Shown here: piece after piece, positions 1-10,600 of the stretch
How positions within the stretch are numbered: the first letter of the stretch is position 1
Layout: each line of letters starts with the position of its first letter
Assembly (NCBI RefSeq): GCF_014191255.1
Contig: NZ_JACHWH010000002.1
Span: 186,001 to 250,000 of the forward strand
Length of the DNA stretch: 64,000 nucleotides
Source of the DNA: Amycolatopsis bartoniae
GTDB taxonomy: Bacteria; Actinomycetota; Actinomycetes; Mycobacteriales; Pseudonocardiaceae
Direction: 5' to 3'
Position numbers and translations under genes: made by a program
Notes under the pieces: model-generated
What the model saw: the letters and a program-made list of their open reading frames with translations, nothing else
Database searches by the model: none
What the model was told of the DNA's origin: nothing

Positions 1-1049
1 GAGCGCCACAGTTCGTTTTCCTGGCCGGCATCCAGCAACCGGGGTGCACCATGGTGGTCCCGAAACACCTGGTGGGCCAACTGGTCGACGTTGCGCACGT
101 CGATCCGCTCGCGAACCTGGTCGGACTCGACCAGCAGCTTCAACCCTGCCGACAACGAGCCGGTCAAGGTGGAAGTGAACGTGGTGAGCAGCACCGGCCC
201 GTCGTCGAGCCGCGCCAGATACCGAGCACGGTGGAGCGCCACCACCGTCTTGCCGGTGCCGGGGCCGCCGCTCACCCGCGCAGGACCTCGGTAGTGCGCT
301 TCCACCGTTTTGCGCTGCACGGGATGCAGGTAGACCCGCCATAGCGCGAAAGGATGGCGCAGCACGGCGAGCAGTTCATCCGGTCCGTCGACGAGCACGA
401 CCCGGTCCGAACTCCGTGCCACAGCAGCGCTCAAATCATCAGGATCGTAGTGCTCGCCGACGATCGCCTCCCCGAGCTCTGCCCACACCTCCTCGGGACT
501 GAGCCCGGCCGCCAGTCCCGCGAGCACGTCCCACTGTGTCCCGGGAAGGAAGGAGCGAGCCGCGTCGAGCTGGACGGGATCGGTGAGCACCCGCGCGAAG
601 GCAAGGGTCTGCTCGTCGATGCCGAGCCGGCGCAGGTCAGCATCACTGACACCGTCGAAGAGCATCACCGGGGCGTGTTTCGCGATACCGGCCAAGCCGG
701 TCATGCTGTCCATGATCGCGCTGACATCCCGGATCTCGATGCGGCCGGTCGTCGCGTTCACCGACGCCGAACGGCGTTGTGCCCACACGTAGGCGTCGTC
801 ATGGGGCAGCACTTTCAGCAGGGTGTACGTGTCGCCCGACTCCGGCGCGAGGACGACCCCGCGCCAAAACTGTGTGATGCGGATCGTGCGGAACCTGTCG
901 TCCCGTGCGTTCGACACCTTCTCCAGGTGCTGGCCAGCGTGCGAGGATTGCTCGAACTTGGCGAAGGCTTCGGTCACCCGGTCCTGTACGGGCTTCTCCA
1001 GCTTTGCGTACTCACGCAGGAAGTCCCTGTCTATGGCGAGCGAAGGCAT
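1..1049 (-). CDS. RelE/ParE-like domain fused to UvrD/Rep-type DNA helicase (partial, 3' end outside window)
   Basis: The frame is open from an ATG at 1049 to the left edge, giving about 349 visible residues. Residues 1-105 (starting MPSLAIDRDFLREYAKLEKP) look like a RelE/ParE-fold toxin-type domain. A linker of about 150 residues follows, and then a P-loop GGPGTGKTVVALHRARYLAR near residue 260, typical of superfamily 1A UvrD/Rep helicases. The remaining helicase motifs lie off the window. The gene follows drmC on the same strand after a 121-bp gap, so it may be an accessory of the DISARM operon, where a nucleic-acid translocase would fit. The fold assignment of the N-terminus is by eye; the helicase assignment is firm. 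A free-standing housekeeping helicase is the alternative. Confidence 0.8.
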   Translation of the reverse strand, partial: MPSLAIDRDFLREYAKLEKPVQDRVTEAFAKFEQSSHAGQHLEKVSNARDDRFRTIRITQFWRGVVLAPESGDTYTLLKVLPHDDAYVWAQRRSASVNATTGRIEIRDVSAIMDSMTGLAGIAKHAPVMLFDGVSDADLRRLGIDEQTLAFARVLTDPVQLDAARSFLPGTQWDVLAGLAAGLSPEEVWAELGEAIVGEHYDPDDLSAAVARSSDRVVLVDGPDELLAVLRHPFALWRVYLHPVQRKTVEAHYRGPARVSGGPGTGKTVVALHRARYLARLDDGPVLLTTFTSTLTGSLSAGLKLLVESDQVRERIDVRNVDQLAHQVFRDHHGAPRLLDAGQENELWR

Positions 1050-1170
1050 TCGTTTCTCCCTACTGCTCGCCGCAATTCATGGCGACCATTGATCGCTTTC
1101 CGCGGTGCCACCGTTCCTCCCCTGGTGCACTGTTCAGGAGATCTACCACATCCGTCCGGTGTCACGTCCT

Positions 1171-1944
1171 TCATTCGCTGGGACCGCCACTGACAGTCAA
1201 TCTGTCGAGCACACCGGACGCCTTCAGCTCGGCGATGTGCTCGGCCACGCGTACAGGAGCGGTGCCGCCACGAACCAAGATCCCTGCCTCGATGTTCTTC
1301 GCCACGCCCGACTGAGTCAGATTCGCGCTCGAGACGAGCAACACGTTCCGGTCGGCTACCGCAAGTTTCGCGTGCATCTTCGCCCCCTGCTGGCTTCGCC
1401 GCCCGACTGGCCAGTGCCACAGCTGGACACCACGAACTCCGGCGAACGCCGCCGCGGGTTCGCCTCCCGCCAGAGCGCTGCCCGCACCCTGAAGCGTTTC
1501 CACCACGACGGTGGTCCGGACACCTCGTGCGGTCGCGTCCGTCAGCGCCTGCCGTAACGGCTCGTGGGGCTTCGCGGAGTAGGTCATCAGCACCAGCTCA
1601 CTGATCGCCGCGGCGACGACGTCGATCAGCGCCTGCGCAGTCGCACGCACGGGGACGGCATGGCTACTCGGCCCGCTCCACACTGTCTCCACTCCCACGG
1701 ACGCCACCTGGCCGCTATAGCCCGCGGCAAGTCCGCGCAGGAACGCTGCTGCTTGCGAGGCCGGCTCGTCGTCGCGCCGGATCGCTTGCAGGATCGGCCG
1801 CGCCGCATCGATGAGCTCATCGCCCAACCCCGACAGCACAGCGTGTTCCGGCCAAGCCTGGCCGACACGCTCGGCGAGAGTGCGCAGCGCCGCAGCGCCC
1901 AGAAACGGCGCGGCGATGGTGGCAGCATCCTCGAATGCGCTCAT
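1171..1944 (-). CDS. drmC: DISARM protein DrmC, phospholipase D-like
   Basis: This 257-residue protein carries one PLD/HKD motif, MHAKLAVADRNVLLVSSANLT, near residues 188-208 (H-x-K-x4-D followed by the conserved S-A-N). One HKD motif per chain usually means the active site forms in a dimer. PLD proteins of this kind are the DrmC component of DISARM antiphage systems, where they are reported to be dispensable. The ATG at 1944 overlaps the drmB stop as ATGA, so translation is coupled. The order drmD-drmMI-drmA-drmB-drmC supports the assignment. No signal peptide is seen, so it is cytoplasmic. Confidence 0.9.
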   Translation of the reverse strand: MSAFEDAATIAAPFLGAAALRTLAERVGQAWPEHAVLSGLGDELIDAARPILQAIRRDDEPASQAAAFLRGLAAGYSGQVASVGVETVWSGPSSHAVPVRATAQALIDVVAAAISELVLMTYSAKPHEPLRQALTDATARGVRTTVVVETLQGAGSALAGGEPAAAFAGVRGVQLWHWPVGRRSQQGAKMHAKLAVADRNVLLVSSANLTQSGVAKNIEAGILVRGGTAPVRVAEHIAELKASGVLDRLTVSGGPSE

Positions 1945-3845
1945 GGGACGGCAGGGAACAGTGCCAGCTCCGGATCGGCGATCGGTACGACGAACCGGCG
2001 GTCGAGGAAGCGGTTGCCACGTTCACAGGTCGTTTCGGACACGAACAGGCAGACATGGCAAGCGGCGCCGTGCAGGAAGTCCGCGGGCAGCTGTGGCAAT
2101 CGCTCTGCGCACAGCGGGTCGGACGAGCAGCGCATCGCGTCACGCAGCGCCCGCCGAGTCAGCCGCACGAGGCGTTCCGGCTCCGCCTGGGCTACCAAGC
2201 CACCCAGGGTACCCTCGGCGTCGGGCACCGCCGTATAGATCAGGATCCCGCTGCGCGGGTCCTCGTCGGTGCCGGCGTAGATGCGCTCAGACAGGCTCGC
2301 CGAGCTGTAGCCGCATTCGAGCGCGATCGTCCGGATCAGCAGGTGCGACAACGTGTGCAGGGCGATGTAACGCTCGCCAGGCCAATGGGCCATCGGGTCG
2401 AACGGCCCTTGCACCCGGTCCGAGTACCGGTTCCTGCGGAACTGCGCGTAGGCGTCACGGTGCTTGTGCATGGCTTCCGAGTCGCCGACGCGTTCGGTCC
2501 AGACAGCCAGGAGGTGATCGGAGAGCCGGAGGAAGATCCCTTCTCCCCGGACCTCGCTGCCGGGAAGCCAGGTCGGCTTGTCGCGGGAGAGTGGGGCGAC
2601 AGTTACCAGCTCGGGATCGTCCGGGTCCGGCGCGTCGAGGCGGGTGAAGCCGACCAGCGCACGTACCTCGCGCAGTCGCTCGGCCTGGATGACGTCGTCG
2701 TAGATGCCCTTGAGGGGGACCGGCACTCCGCCGCTGATCCGCCGCAAGGTGAAGTCCTGGGTAGGCTCGCCCCATTCGGCCGACGTGAACGCCTGCCATT
2801 CGGCCGTGCGGAGGTCAGGGTAGCCGCCCGGGGCTTCCTCCTCAGGTCTTTCCTTGGCCGCACGAACGCGTTCGATCGATTCCGCAACCTGCTCGTCAGT
2901 CCACTTGTCGAGCAATCGGAACGCGGGCACGTTCTCCCGCGCGTACGGGTACATGGCCACGGGCAACGGCGAGATGGCGTCCCAGTGCTTCTCGACCAGG
3001 GTGTCCACTTCGCTGCCCGAGGCCGCGGGCACGGACAACGCGGACAGTGTCTGCGCGAACCACTGGTTGGATGCGCCGATCACCAGCACCTTGGGCGAGA
3101 TCGGCGAGGCACACGACGCGAAGGTCGCCAGGTGGGGGTGCCGGCCCCGGCAACGGGGCAGATTCTGTTCGCCCCGCTGTCCCAGTGCCTCCCGCATGTT
3201 GCGCTGCTGCCCGCAACTGACGCAGCGAATCTGCACGTTCGCGCCCAGGTTGCCACCGCGGTCGTCCATCTGCAGGCGCGGTTGCGGCGCGTTCGGACAA
3301 CCTTCACCGCGGTGCACGAACTCCCGGTACGGGAAGTCGTCCAGGTGACCGGCGGTGCACGCGAGCACGAACCGTGCCGGCACCGCGAGCGGCCGCTTGC
3401 CCGACTTCTTCCTCGTACAACTGTCATGGAAGAACCGAGCGTCGTGTGGGCGTCGCGCCTTGTCGTTCTCGAAACCGAAGACCTGCGAGTCGATGGCCGC
3501 GAGTTCGTTGCAGGCAGTGCACCGGAACCAGGCGGGAAAGGGCACGGACGGCACACCGACCCGGGAAGCCGGCCCGGTGGGATCACTGTCGATACCGTCG
3601 AGCCACGGCGCCGGCAGCAGCTCCTTGACCTTCGGCCCGGCGATCGCCCGGACCGCTCCGAGCAACCGCGGCTCGTCGATCGGCCCCCAGTCCTCACGTC
3701 CCTTGACTGCCTCGAACGACCAGTCGTCCAGCCCCCGGATCAACACCGAGAAGTTGGGCAGGTCAACCAGTGCTCCCACGCCACTGGTGAACATGAGGTG
3801 GCTGGGGCGGACAGAGCCAACGCGACGACGGTGGTTGGTGCTCAT
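1941..3845 (-). CDS. drmB: DISARM protein DrmB (DUF1998 family)
   Basis: This 634-residue DUF1998-type protein has paired cysteines that suggest zinc binding: RCTAC near residue 108, CTAGH and CPN near 150-170, RCVSCGQQ near 210, and CHVCLFVSETTC near 593. DrmB partners the DrmA helicase in DISARM, where the two are thought to form the core complex that recognises incoming unmodified DNA. The ATG at 3845 overlaps the drmA stop (ATGA) and its stop overlaps drmC, so the three genes form one coupled block. Length and neighbours fit the family; no obvious damage is seen. Confidence 0.92.
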   Translation of the reverse strand: MSTNHRRRVGSVRPSHLMFTSGVGALVDLPNFSVLIRGLDDWSFEAVKGREDWGPIDEPRLLGAVRAIAGPKVKELLPAPWLDGIDSDPTGPASRVGVPSVPFPAWFRCTACNELAAIDSQVFGFENDKARRPHDARFFHDSCTRKKSGKRPLAVPARFVLACTAGHLDDFPYREFVHRGEGCPNAPQPRLQMDDRGGNLGANVQIRCVSCGQQRNMREALGQRGEQNLPRCRGRHPHLATFASCASPISPKVLVIGASNQWFAQTLSALSVPAASGSEVDTLVEKHWDAISPLPVAMYPYARENVPAFRLLDKWTDEQVAESIERVRAAKERPEEEAPGGYPDLRTAEWQAFTSAEWGEPTQDFTLRRISGGVPVPLKGIYDDVIQAERLREVRALVGFTRLDAPDPDDPELVTVAPLSRDKPTWLPGSEVRGEGIFLRLSDHLLAVWTERVGDSEAMHKHRDAYAQFRRNRYSDRVQGPFDPMAHWPGERYIALHTLSHLLIRTIALECGYSSASLSERIYAGTDEDPRSGILIYTAVPDAEGTLGGLVAQAEPERLVRLTRRALRDAMRCSSDPLCAERLPQLPADFLHGAACHVCLFVSETTCERGNRFLDRRFVVPIADPELALFPAVP

Positions 3846-6800
3846 TCAGCGCTCCTCGTGCTCGCCGGCTGCTGCCACGCCGCGTCACCCAGCTCGTCAC
3901 CGGTGAGGTCGTCGGATTCGTCGGATTCGACCTCCGGAGGCGCGAACGTCCATGCGGGGGCGCCATATGTGGCCGCGTACAGCTCCTCCCCCGCGGGTAC
4001 CAGGAGGTTGATCTCGTTCTCGGTTTCCCGCATCGACAGCGCGACGGTCGTTTCCCGCCACTCGCCTTCGCTGGGCGCGCGCAGGAGGTTGGTGAGCAGC
4101 TGCTGCTTGGTGGTCTGCCGTTCGTAGCCCAGCTGGACGGAACCCTGTTTGCGTTCCTTCCAGACATCCTTCAGTCTCGCCAGCCGCTCGGCCAGGTACT
4201 CGCGTCCGCGCTCGCCGTAGACGACCTCTGCGCGGGCGAGCATCCTGTCCACGATCCGCCGGACGACCGGACCATCAAGATCCACCTGCTGTGCGTCGCG
4301 GTTCCGCGAGTGCGACTCGACCACGTTCCGCACGGCGGCGATGAACGTCGCCGCCGTGCCCTTGTCGAGCGAGCGGCGCGTGTAGGGCGTGACCGACAAC
4401 GCCTCCACCTGCCGGTAGAACGTGGCGTGGTAGTGCTCGAAGTCCTCGTAGTGGGCGAGGTCTCGCGGTCTCGTCCAGTTGTAGAGCGTCACAACCAGTC
4501 CTGGTCGTCGCTGGTCACGACCAACGCGAGAGGAGGCCTGGATGTATTCGGCGGTGTTCTTGGGCTGGCCGGTGACCACCATCAGCCCGAACCGGGAGAC
4601 GTCCACGCCTACCTGCAGCATCGACGTCGCGAGCACGGCGTCGACCGGCGTCCGTCCGCTCTTGCTGCGTTCGCCGGAGCGGTCGGCCAGCGGGTGCGGC
4701 TTGACCCGTTCCGCATTGCGCGGCGACTTGCCGCGGTTCGCGCTCATCACCTCCCGCCAGTTCTCCGCGATGGCGCGTCGGCGCGCTGTGGTGTCGAGTT
4801 CAGGGTCGAAGCCGACTTCGAGATGTTTGAGCGCGTCACTGATGTCGCCTGACGAGATCCGCGAGGTCAGCTCCTGCACGGTCAGCATCGACGTGCCGCC
4901 GATGAGCCGGTCGGAGATGCCCTTGACGCGCCCGTGTCTGCGCACCCGGGTGGTCACGTCGTCGTCGAGGTACCGGCGCATTCCGGCGAGCTCGCGGGTC
5001 GCGTTGAAGTACCCGACCATCGTCATGTACGGGTCGGCTGGTGTGCCGTAGGCGTCGAACATGGTCTGGCCGGCCAGCAGCAGGATCTCGGCGAGCCGGA
5101 TCTCGGCGGACTTCAGCCGCACACCGTGCGCGCACAAGCCCAGGTACCGCCGGCCCGGGTTCCGCTCGCTCACCGGCACCTGCCGGGAGAAGAACGTGTC
5201 CGCCACGTCGGTCACCTGCGGCGGAAAGATCGCCAGGTCCCGCCCGAACACGCCGCGCACTTGCTCGGCGGCACGCTTGGTGGTGGCTGTCGACGCCACG
5301 ATCTTCGGACCGGTCGCCGCGCCCGAGGCGGTCCAGGTGCACAGCTCGTCCACCGCGGCCTCGAACAAGCCGACCGTCGTGCCGAGCGCACCGGAGATGA
5401 GGTGCAGCTCGTCCTGGATGATCAGGTCCGGCGGCCGGAGCGGGACGACTGGCCGGCTCGTGACCGCGGGATGCCTGGCCTTCTTGTTGTGCTTGCCACC
5501 ACACCCGACCTTGCTGTCCAGGTCGTCGTGCCGGAATCCGTGCCGCGGGCAGTACTGGTGCACCCGGCCGAACAACATGCCCGCGTACCCCTTCCACGGC
5601 AGCTGGGCGAGCTTGTCCACGGTCGCGATGACCAGGCTGGGTGCGTACCGGTAGATCTCCTCGTCCACGGTGAGAATCGGCAGGCCCTCGGGACTGTGCG
5701 GATGCGAGAACGGGCAGGCTTCGGCACCTTCGGCGTTCGGGCAGTACAGGTACACCCGGCGGGCATCCGCATCGGTGTGCATGTCGCGGTGCGCGAGCAG
5801 CAACGAGCCGCACCAGGGACAGGAGAGCGTCTGCAGCACGTTGGCCCGCGTACCACTGCCCGCTTCGCGGGCTTCGGCGACCTGATCCGCCGCTGCCTCG
5901 TACCAGTTCGGGGAGACGCTGCCGCCCACCCAGAGGCCGATGCGGAACGGTTCCTCACCCCAGATCGCTTCGTCTCCCCTGCGCAGCACCTCGGCCGCAC
6001 AGACCAGCGCGGCGGCGCGCTGGAACTGTTGCGCGGTCAGCAGACGCAGCGTGTAGCGCATCAAGACGGCGACCCCTGCCGCGCCGCTGCGAGCGTCCTC
6101 GCCGGTGCCGACAACCCCTTGCAGGCGCCTGATGGCGAAGGTGAACGCGGTCAGGCCAAGGTAGGCCTCGGTCTTGCCACCACCCGTCGGGAAGAACAGC
6201 AGATCCACCAGTGCGTTCGAGTTCGCGGCCCGTTCGGGATGGTTCACCTCGGCCAGTGAAGGCAGGTTGAGCAGCACGAACGCCAGCTGGAACGGGCGCC
6301 ACGACGCGGCGCCCTTTCCCCTGGCTTCCACGCGGGCTCTCGCCTCGGCATAGGTGATCTCGGGGTTCTCCCGCAGCTTGCCAATCTCGGTGTGCCGCCG
6401 CTGGGCCGCCATGGCCCGGTTCGTGAAGCGGAAAGCACGGAGCGCGTCGGCATGTCCTGGCGTTGCCTCGTCGGTCAGCAAGGCGATGCCGGCGCGGATT
6501 CGCTGCGCGGCCCGGCGTGCCGTGAACAGTGCGGACTCCGCCGTCGCGCGCAGGTTCTCCGGCAGCTCACCGATTTCGCTTTGGCGTTCGCTCAGCCACG
6601 CCGCGTAACCGTCGGCCAGCGGCAGCAAACCGGCGCGGAGCGTTTCGGGCTCGGCCTCGGCGAGATCATCCATCGACAGTTCGGTACCCGCCAGCGGAGT
6701 TCCGGCCCCGCTGGGAGCTTCGGTGGCGGGCACGTCGTAAGCCGGCAACCAGGTGGTCTGCAGCCGATGCGCGCGGCGTGTACCCGGCTGGACCTCCGCG

Positions 6801-7645
6801 TGCACCGCGACGTTGTGCCCGGCCGCGTACTGCAACTGGTTGCGGTACAGCAGGCGCAGGTGGGCTTCCTCCGGGTCTTCCACGGGGTCGCCGCCGTGCA
6901 GCGGATCGTCGATGGGGTGGAAGATCGCCGACGCGCCATCGAGCGCGGTGACGGTGAGCTTGGCCTGGAACAGCCATGCGGTGTCGGGGTTCGAGCTGGG
7001 CTCGGCCTGAGCGTTGACCAAGGTCAGTTCGACCGTGCGGCGGTCGCCACGAGTGCGGATCGCCGCGGCCAGCCGGACTCCCGGCTCATCGGCCTCCGTT
7101 GCAGTCAGCGGGATGCGAAAGTCGGCCTTGTCCGTCAGGCGGAGCTCGACTGTGTGGGTGACCGGCTCACGCGCCCACACGGTCCGCTTGTTGCCTTCCT
7201 CGTCGGTTGTGTCACGCTTGCCGTACTGCCCCCACTCGACCCGGACGGCGAGGACATCCACGTCCGAACCGACGCAGCAGGACAACCCCATCGACGATGC
7301 CCAGATCCGTCCCAGCGCCTGCGGCGTCAGGACCTCGGGCAGCTCGGCGGAGCCCTCACCCTGCACGCCCGGCTCGGTGTCGGTCATCGAGTCGGCGGCC
7401 TGCCGGGTCGATTTGGGCTCATGCTTGGGACCGAGCATACCCACGAGGTACCGCTCGCGCGGACCGCTGGACCTCGGCCGGAACTCCTCACGCTCGCCGT
7501 CCCACGGCCCGAGCAAGTCCCTGACGACGAGCTCCTGGAACTCGTCACGGACCTGGAAGGAACTGACCTCGGGAAACTCCTGCGGGCGGTCCAGTGCGGC
7601 GATCCCGTCGCCGGTGTCCGGTCCGGCGGGTTGCGCGTCGGTCAT
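3842..7645 (-). CDS. drmA: DISARM helicase DrmA
   Basis: This 1267-residue superfamily 2 helicase has the P-loop variant FFPTGGGKTEAYLGL near residue 488, the Walker B box QDELHLISGALG near 742, motif III STATTK, and the C-terminal helicase box QASSRVGRD near 1045. A four-cysteine insertion (CPWCGS...CPN) lies between the first motifs. This is the signature helicase of DISARM, whose DrmAB complex is described as an ATP-driven DNA translocase. The gene starts at an ATG 40 bp after the drmMI stop and overlaps drmB by four bases. All core motifs appear intact, so activity is expected. Confidence 0.93.
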   Translation of the reverse strand: MTDAQPAGPDTGDGIAALDRPQEFPEVSSFQVRDEFQELVVRDLLGPWDGEREEFRPRSSGPRERYLVGMLGPKHEPKSTRQAADSMTDTEPGVQGEGSAELPEVLTPQALGRIWASSMGLSCCVGSDVDVLAVRVEWGQYGKRDTTDEEGNKRTVWAREPVTHTVELRLTDKADFRIPLTATEADEPGVRLAAAIRTRGDRRTVELTLVNAQAEPSSNPDTAWLFQAKLTVTALDGASAIFHPIDDPLHGGDPVEDPEEAHLRLLYRNQLQYAAGHNVAVHAEVQPGTRRAHRLQTTWLPAYDVPATEAPSGAGTPLAGTELSMDDLAEAEPETLRAGLLPLADGYAAWLSERQSEIGELPENLRATAESALFTARRAAQRIRAGIALLTDEATPGHADALRAFRFTNRAMAAQRRHTEIGKLRENPEITYAEARARVEARGKGAASWRPFQLAFVLLNLPSLAEVNHPERAANSNALVDLLFFPTGGGKTEAYLGLTAFTFAIRRLQGVVGTGEDARSGAAGVAVLMRYTLRLLTAQQFQRAAALVCAAEVLRRGDEAIWGEEPFRIGLWVGGSVSPNWYEAAADQVAEAREAGSGTRANVLQTLSCPWCGSLLLAHRDMHTDADARRVYLYCPNAEGAEACPFSHPHSPEGLPILTVDEEIYRYAPSLVIATVDKLAQLPWKGYAGMLFGRVHQYCPRHGFRHDDLDSKVGCGGKHNKKARHPAVTSRPVVPLRPPDLIIQDELHLISGALGTTVGLFEAAVDELCTWTASGAATGPKIVASTATTKRAAEQVRGVFGRDLAIFPPQVTDVADTFFSRQVPVSERNPGRRYLGLCAHGVRLKSAEIRLAEILLLAGQTMFDAYGTPADPYMTMVGYFNATRELAGMRRYLDDDVTTRVRRHGRVKGISDRLIGGTSMLTVQELTSRISSGDISDALKHLEVGFDPELDTTARRRAIAENWREVMSANRGKSPRNAERVKPHPLADRSGERSKSGRTPVDAVLATSMLQVGVDVSRFGLMVVTGQPKNTAEYIQASSRVGRDQRRPGLVVTLYNWTRPRDLAHYEDFEHYHATFYRQVEALSVTPYTRRSLDKGTAATFIAAVRNVVESHSRNRDAQQVDLDGPVVRRIVDRMLARAEVVYGERGREYLAERLARLKDVWKERKQGSVQLGYERQTTKQQLLTNLLRAPSEGEWRETTVALSMRETENEINLLVPAGEELYAATYGAPAWTFAPPEVESDESDDLTGDELGDAAWQQPASTRSAE

Positions 7646-7685
7646 GCCAGCCGCCCGTCCTTGCTCATCGACGTCGTGGACTGCA

Positions 7686-10600
7686 TCAGAACAGGGTTCC
7701 CTCGTCCACGGTTTTGCGCTTCTTCTTGTCGTGCAGCCCCTGCGCCTTCTCCTCCGCGTAGCGCTCGTGGTTCAGCTCGAGCAGGCTGTCGAGGATCTCC
7801 CGCTGCGCCGCGGGACCAATCGTGTAGCGGGTCTCCCGCCCGACCTTGTGGAAGCCGTGGTCCAGTCCGCCCACCTGCTCGATTCGGTCCTCCCACCCGT
7901 AGGCGCGGATGGCGGCCGCGTCGATCTCGCGGTGGATCCGGCGCAGCTCCTCGATGTCCTCGTCGCGGCAGTCCGGGTCGAAGACCAGGTTGTAGGTCTT
8001 CGTCAGGCCGGAGGTGCGGGAGAGCATCACGCCGCGGCGGTAGGTGTCGAGTTCGTCGCCCAGGCTGCGGAGGTCTTCGGTGAGGTCCGGGAGGGGGAAG
8101 GTCTCGAAGACGTCGGAAGGGGTATAACGCAGGTCGGCCTTCATCGAGGAGGCGCGGGTTTTCGCCCACCAGTAGTGCGGCGCGCTCGACAGCAACGCCA
8201 GCATCGCCGTGTCCTCGGTGGCGAACACGACGACGGCTTCCGAGATCACCTGACCGGTCGGCACCATCACCGGCATGACGGTCTTGCTCACCCGCGTGAG
8301 CACCATGACCCGGTCTAGCCCGGCGATCGCCTTATATAACTCTGGCGCCCGCTCGGCGAACCGCCACCATTGTTCGCGTCGCGGCTTCCGCTTGTTTCTG
8401 TCACGTTCCGGTTTCACCTCACGGCGGACCTGCTCGTAGCAATCGTGATACTTCCGTGCCCGATCCTCCGGCCAGTCGTGGAAGTTAATGACCCAGCGGC
8501 TCGGCGAAACTGTGGGGCTGGAGTTGATGTCCTGACCGTTGAGATACGGGAACAACACCTCACGGTTGGCAGGGTCACCATTTATCAGTTCCTGCGCTCG
8601 CCCGGGTTCCATGGTGAACCCGAGCCCGAGGACATACGATCCGATGAAGGAAATACCGCGACTGCGCGCGAGCCGCGCCGGGTTCCCCGTCACCCTTGAC
8701 TCGGCATCCAGAGACGGCGTGATGCCAGGCACCACTACCCCATCGGCAAGGCGTTGGGCATCCGAACCGAGTCGCCTCTGGCTCAGCCAGACGGCGCAGT
8801 ACTCGAGCACTGCCGACCTTGACGGCCAGGGCTTGCTCTTGGTCGATCGCCGGATTGTCGCACCACTGGCGACCAGCTGGTCCAGCCCCACCTCCCGGGT
8901 GTCGCCTTGCGCGAGCGTGTTGGTCGCGATCAGTCCCGTCTGTCCGGCGTTGTTCAAGACCGAGTACACGCGGAGCGCGAAGTACGCGATGAGGTCGGCG
9001 CTTCCACGCACCCCATTACCGATCCCGTGAACAAGGTACTCGCGGTACGCCGTACCCATCGCTCCCGTCAGCTTCTGACCGCCGAGAAACGGCGGATTAC
9101 CGACCACAGCGTCGAACCCGCCGCGCTCGAAGACCTCTGGAAAAATCAGGGGCCAATGCAACGGCTCCCGACGAAAGGCGCCCACCGGCAGATCCGTGTC
9201 CAGCCACTCCAACACCTGCTCACGAACATCAGATTCCGCGGAATCGAACTTTCCCGCGAGGTCGGCGGCCGCGATCGAACCGGCAGCCAGCCCACGCTCA
9301 CCCCGTCCCGCATGAGCCAGCGCTGCGCTCACGACCAGGTCCGCGAAAACCCGCGCCCGCGAAGTCTTGAGCTCCAGCTCCTCCAGAATCGCCCGCTTGC
9401 GATCGAGCGCCTCCACCGTGGAACCATCCATGTCCACCAGCCGTCGGCGCTCCTCCGCTACCTCGCGAGCGAGAGCGCGGATCTTCTCGGTCTCGTCGAA
9501 CAGCGTCCCCTCGTGAATCTTCCGGCCCTTCTTCGGGTCCAGGTGCATGTACTCGAGCTGCTCCAGCGAGGTGATTCCCAGCAGCGAGTCACCGGCGACG
9601 AGACGGTCGTCGAGGAACGTGAACGGGCGGTGCGGGTCCATGGAGACCAACCACAGTGACAGCTTCGCCATCTCGACGGCCATCTCGTTGATGTCCACGC
9701 CGTACAGGCAGTGCTCGATGATCTCGCGCCGGGCCTCGACGACCACCGGGTCCGCCTCGGCGTCGCTGATCGGGTCGGTCGCCCGGTACTCCCGGACCCG
9801 GTCGTCGCCTTCGCGGATCCACGCTTCCAGCAGCCGGTCACCGAGATAGCGCGCCGCGGCGACGAGGAACGCCGCCGAGCCCATCGCGATGTCGGCGACC
9901 TTCAGCGACAGGATGTCCTTGCTGGACTTGGGTTTCCACGTATCCTTGTCAGCCGTCTGCAGCGGCCCCGGCTCGTAAACGAGCGGCTCCAGCGCACCCT
10001 CGACGACCTCTTCCGCGAGGTCGCGCGGTGTGTAGTGGGTGCCCGTGTTCTTGCGCAACGGCGAATCGGTCACGTACAACTGCCCCGGCATGATCACCAC
10101 GGGCAGCTCGCGCAGATCCTGCCGAATCGTGCCGTAGAACGGCAGCAGTCGCTCGGTCAACTCCGCGTCACCACCGGAAGCCGCGAGCAGTTTTCGGCGC
10201 GCGTTCTCCCTGTCCGCACCGGTCAGCGGCTTGAGCGCGCGCTCCAAGCCCTTCGCCGTGCCGATCTTGTGGTCCTTGTACGCCTCGGCCATCGCCTTGG
10301 CGAGCGCGGGCACGTCGGGGCAACCAGCGGCCAGCGCCTCCAGCTCGCTGAGCGCGACTTCCTTCTCCTCGCCGGCCTTGCCGATGAGGCCGACCACGAC
10401 GTCGTTCGCGCGGAAACCGTCGTACGAGAGCAGGCCTTCGTACACATAGCCGATTTGCTCGACGTCCAGCTCGCGGAACGACAGCTTCCGGCGTTCCTTG
10501 CTCTTCCCCGTCCCGATCTCCACGTACTGCACCGCGCGCAGCATGTGCAGCACGGTCCGGTCGTCGATGGTGTTCGGCAGCCACGGGAACTGTTTTGGGT

